Part shown: positions 6,225-7,040 of the stretch, piece after piece
How the letters are laid out: the number at the start of each line of letters is the position of its first letter
Numbering within the stretch: the first letter of the stretch is position 1
Program-made: the position numbers and the translations under genes
The notes under the pieces: generated by a model
Told to the model about the DNA's origin: nothing
The model's database searches: none
The model's input: only the letters and a program-made list of their open reading frames with translations
Assembly (NCBI GenBank): GCA_002363695.1
Contig: DEWO01000149.1
Location: 1-7,040, forward strand
Direction of reading: 5' to 3'
Origin: Prevotella sp. UBA3208
Lineage (GTDB): Bacteria; Bacteroidota; Bacteroidia; Bacteroidales; Bacteroidaceae
Length of the DNA stretch: 7,040 nucleotides

Positions 6225-7040
6225 ATGGTTTGAAGTATTGTTGATAGATTTCATTTCGTTCAAATTGTGTCGACAGGGCGAGTGCCTGCTGCATGGTCTG
6301 GAGCCAGGAGTACTGGGAGTATAAAGAGCCTGCACGGCGAGACGGATCAATTGTCTCTATCCACGATAGCCATTCGTCAGAACGACGAAGCAGATGACAG
6401 ACAATCTTGTCGCCTTCTACGTCCTGTCCCGTCAGATAGTAACAACGAGCCATCATTAGGGCGGCATCCGTATAGGGAATGTTCGTCTCGGGCATTTCTT
6501 GTTGCCATTTCCGGCATACTTCGGTTGCTCGCCTGGTGTCTCCTTGTTGTAACAATGAATCAATGAGGACACCCATCACCAGCTGGTGGGTATCAGCCAA
6601 GCGCTTCATGTCTTCATCGACGTAGATACCTGGTTGAGAGAGATTGCCGAAACGGAAGTGGTGCATCACGTTGTCATACAGACGTTCCGTGTCAACTTGC
6701 CTGCCCGTCGCGGTTGGAGAGACGCGATAGGCCAGACCTTCGAGCACCAAATGGTCGCGAAGGAACGACAAGTTGTCTGAACCAGAGTTGATAGAAATGT
6801 ACACCGGCCGGTTCCAATCTGCGTGTGACAACATTTCGAGCACCATCATCTCGTTCTTAGAGACAGCTCGTTTGCCTTTTAACGAAATCGTCATTGTGAC
6901 TTCGCCACTTGTGACGGTAACGCTGTCTGACGGAATACATTGCATTTCAGCCTCGTCGTTAAGCACCCATCGCTGGATGATGTTTTTCAATTCAAAAGGC
7001 TGGTCGCCAAGCAGTTTTTTCGCTTCTTCCGGCTGCTGCG
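6190..7040 (-). CDS. DUF2723 (TMEM260-like protein O-mannosyltransferase family) protein, C-terminal part
   Basis: The last 282 residues of a longer gene whose frame is open to the right edge (QQPEEAKKLLGDQPFELKN); the TTG at 6990 is internal. Full-length Bacteroidetes members have about 1000 residues or more, with an N-terminal multi-pass membrane domain, so only the soluble C-terminal tail is visible. Recognisable family features are NRPVYISINSGSDN, LEGLAYRVSP, VDTERLYDNVMHHFRFGN, PGIYVDEDMKRL, and a following TPR-like helical tail (about LADTHQLVMGVLIDSLLQQG to CYYLTGQD) that ends in YPQD. The Pfam family is now linked to TMEM260-type protein O-mannosyltransferases; for this protein the enzymatic role is an inference because the catalytic membrane part lies outside the window. 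The small DUF3098-like gene overlaps its 3' end by 35 bp. Confidence 0.85.
   Translation of the reverse strand, partial: QQPEEAKKLLGDQPFELKNIIQRWVLNDEAEMQCIPSDSVTVTSGEVTMTISLKGKRAVSKNEMMVLEMLSHADWNRPVYISINSGSDNLSFLRDHLVLEGLAYRVSPTATGRQVDTERLYDNVMHHFRFGNLSQPGIYVDEDMKRLADTHQLVMGVLIDSLLQQGDTRRATEVCRKWQQEMPETNIPYTDAALMMARCYYLTGQDVEGDKIVCHLLRRSDEWLSWIETIDPSRRAGSLYSQYSWLQTMQQALALSTQFERNEIYQQYFKPYEHHIAQYPQD

Overview
The window reads as chromosomal DNA of a Bacteroidales bacterium, most likely Prevotella or a close relative. Four things point there. Both recognisable promoters have the Bacteroidetes form (TTG or TTTG, about 19-20 bases, then TAnnTTTG). Starts lack clear Shine-Dalgarno sequences. Several proteins belong to families concentrated in Bacteroidetes (DUF2723, DUF4292, a DUF3098-like protein). 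The M20 deacylase is of the Bacteroides arginine-pathway type. The placement rests on family knowledge, since no marker RNA is present.

Layout, left to right. 1-1031 (+) is an M20 ArgE-type deacylase whose first codons lie outside the window. It converges on, and overlaps by 12 bp, a tightly packed four-gene minus-strand operon read from right to left: dut (dUTPase, 5161-5598), a secreted TPR-repeat protein (3440-5164, GTG start, GTGA overlap with dut), a DUF4292 lipoprotein (2586-3443, ATGA overlap), and an EnvC-like coiled-coil protein with a degenerate LytM domain (1020-2576). A strong promoter for this operon lies at 5629-5660, and it fixes the dut start. Upstream and also on minus is the end of a separate unit: the C-terminal part of a DUF2723 membrane protein (6190 to the right edge) overlapping a small two-helix membrane protein (5988-6224). 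The operon joins one nucleotide-hygiene enzyme to three exported envelope proteins. The EnvC-like protein probably activates a cell-wall amidase rather than cutting peptidoglycan itself.

The most unusual part is the roughly 390-bp gap at 5599-5987. Besides the dut promoter it holds a second, divergent promoter (5711-5741, +) that drives no credible gene. Just downstream is a large single-dyad structure (5768-5895) whose arms pair at three levels, followed by six T's. Next come two 19-bp direct repeats and one inverted copy of their core that can pair with either, forming a second terminator-like hairpin. The simplest reading is an unannotated structured RNA of about 155 nt (to the T run) or about 235 nt (to the second hairpin). 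A MITE-like palindromic repeat is the main alternative.
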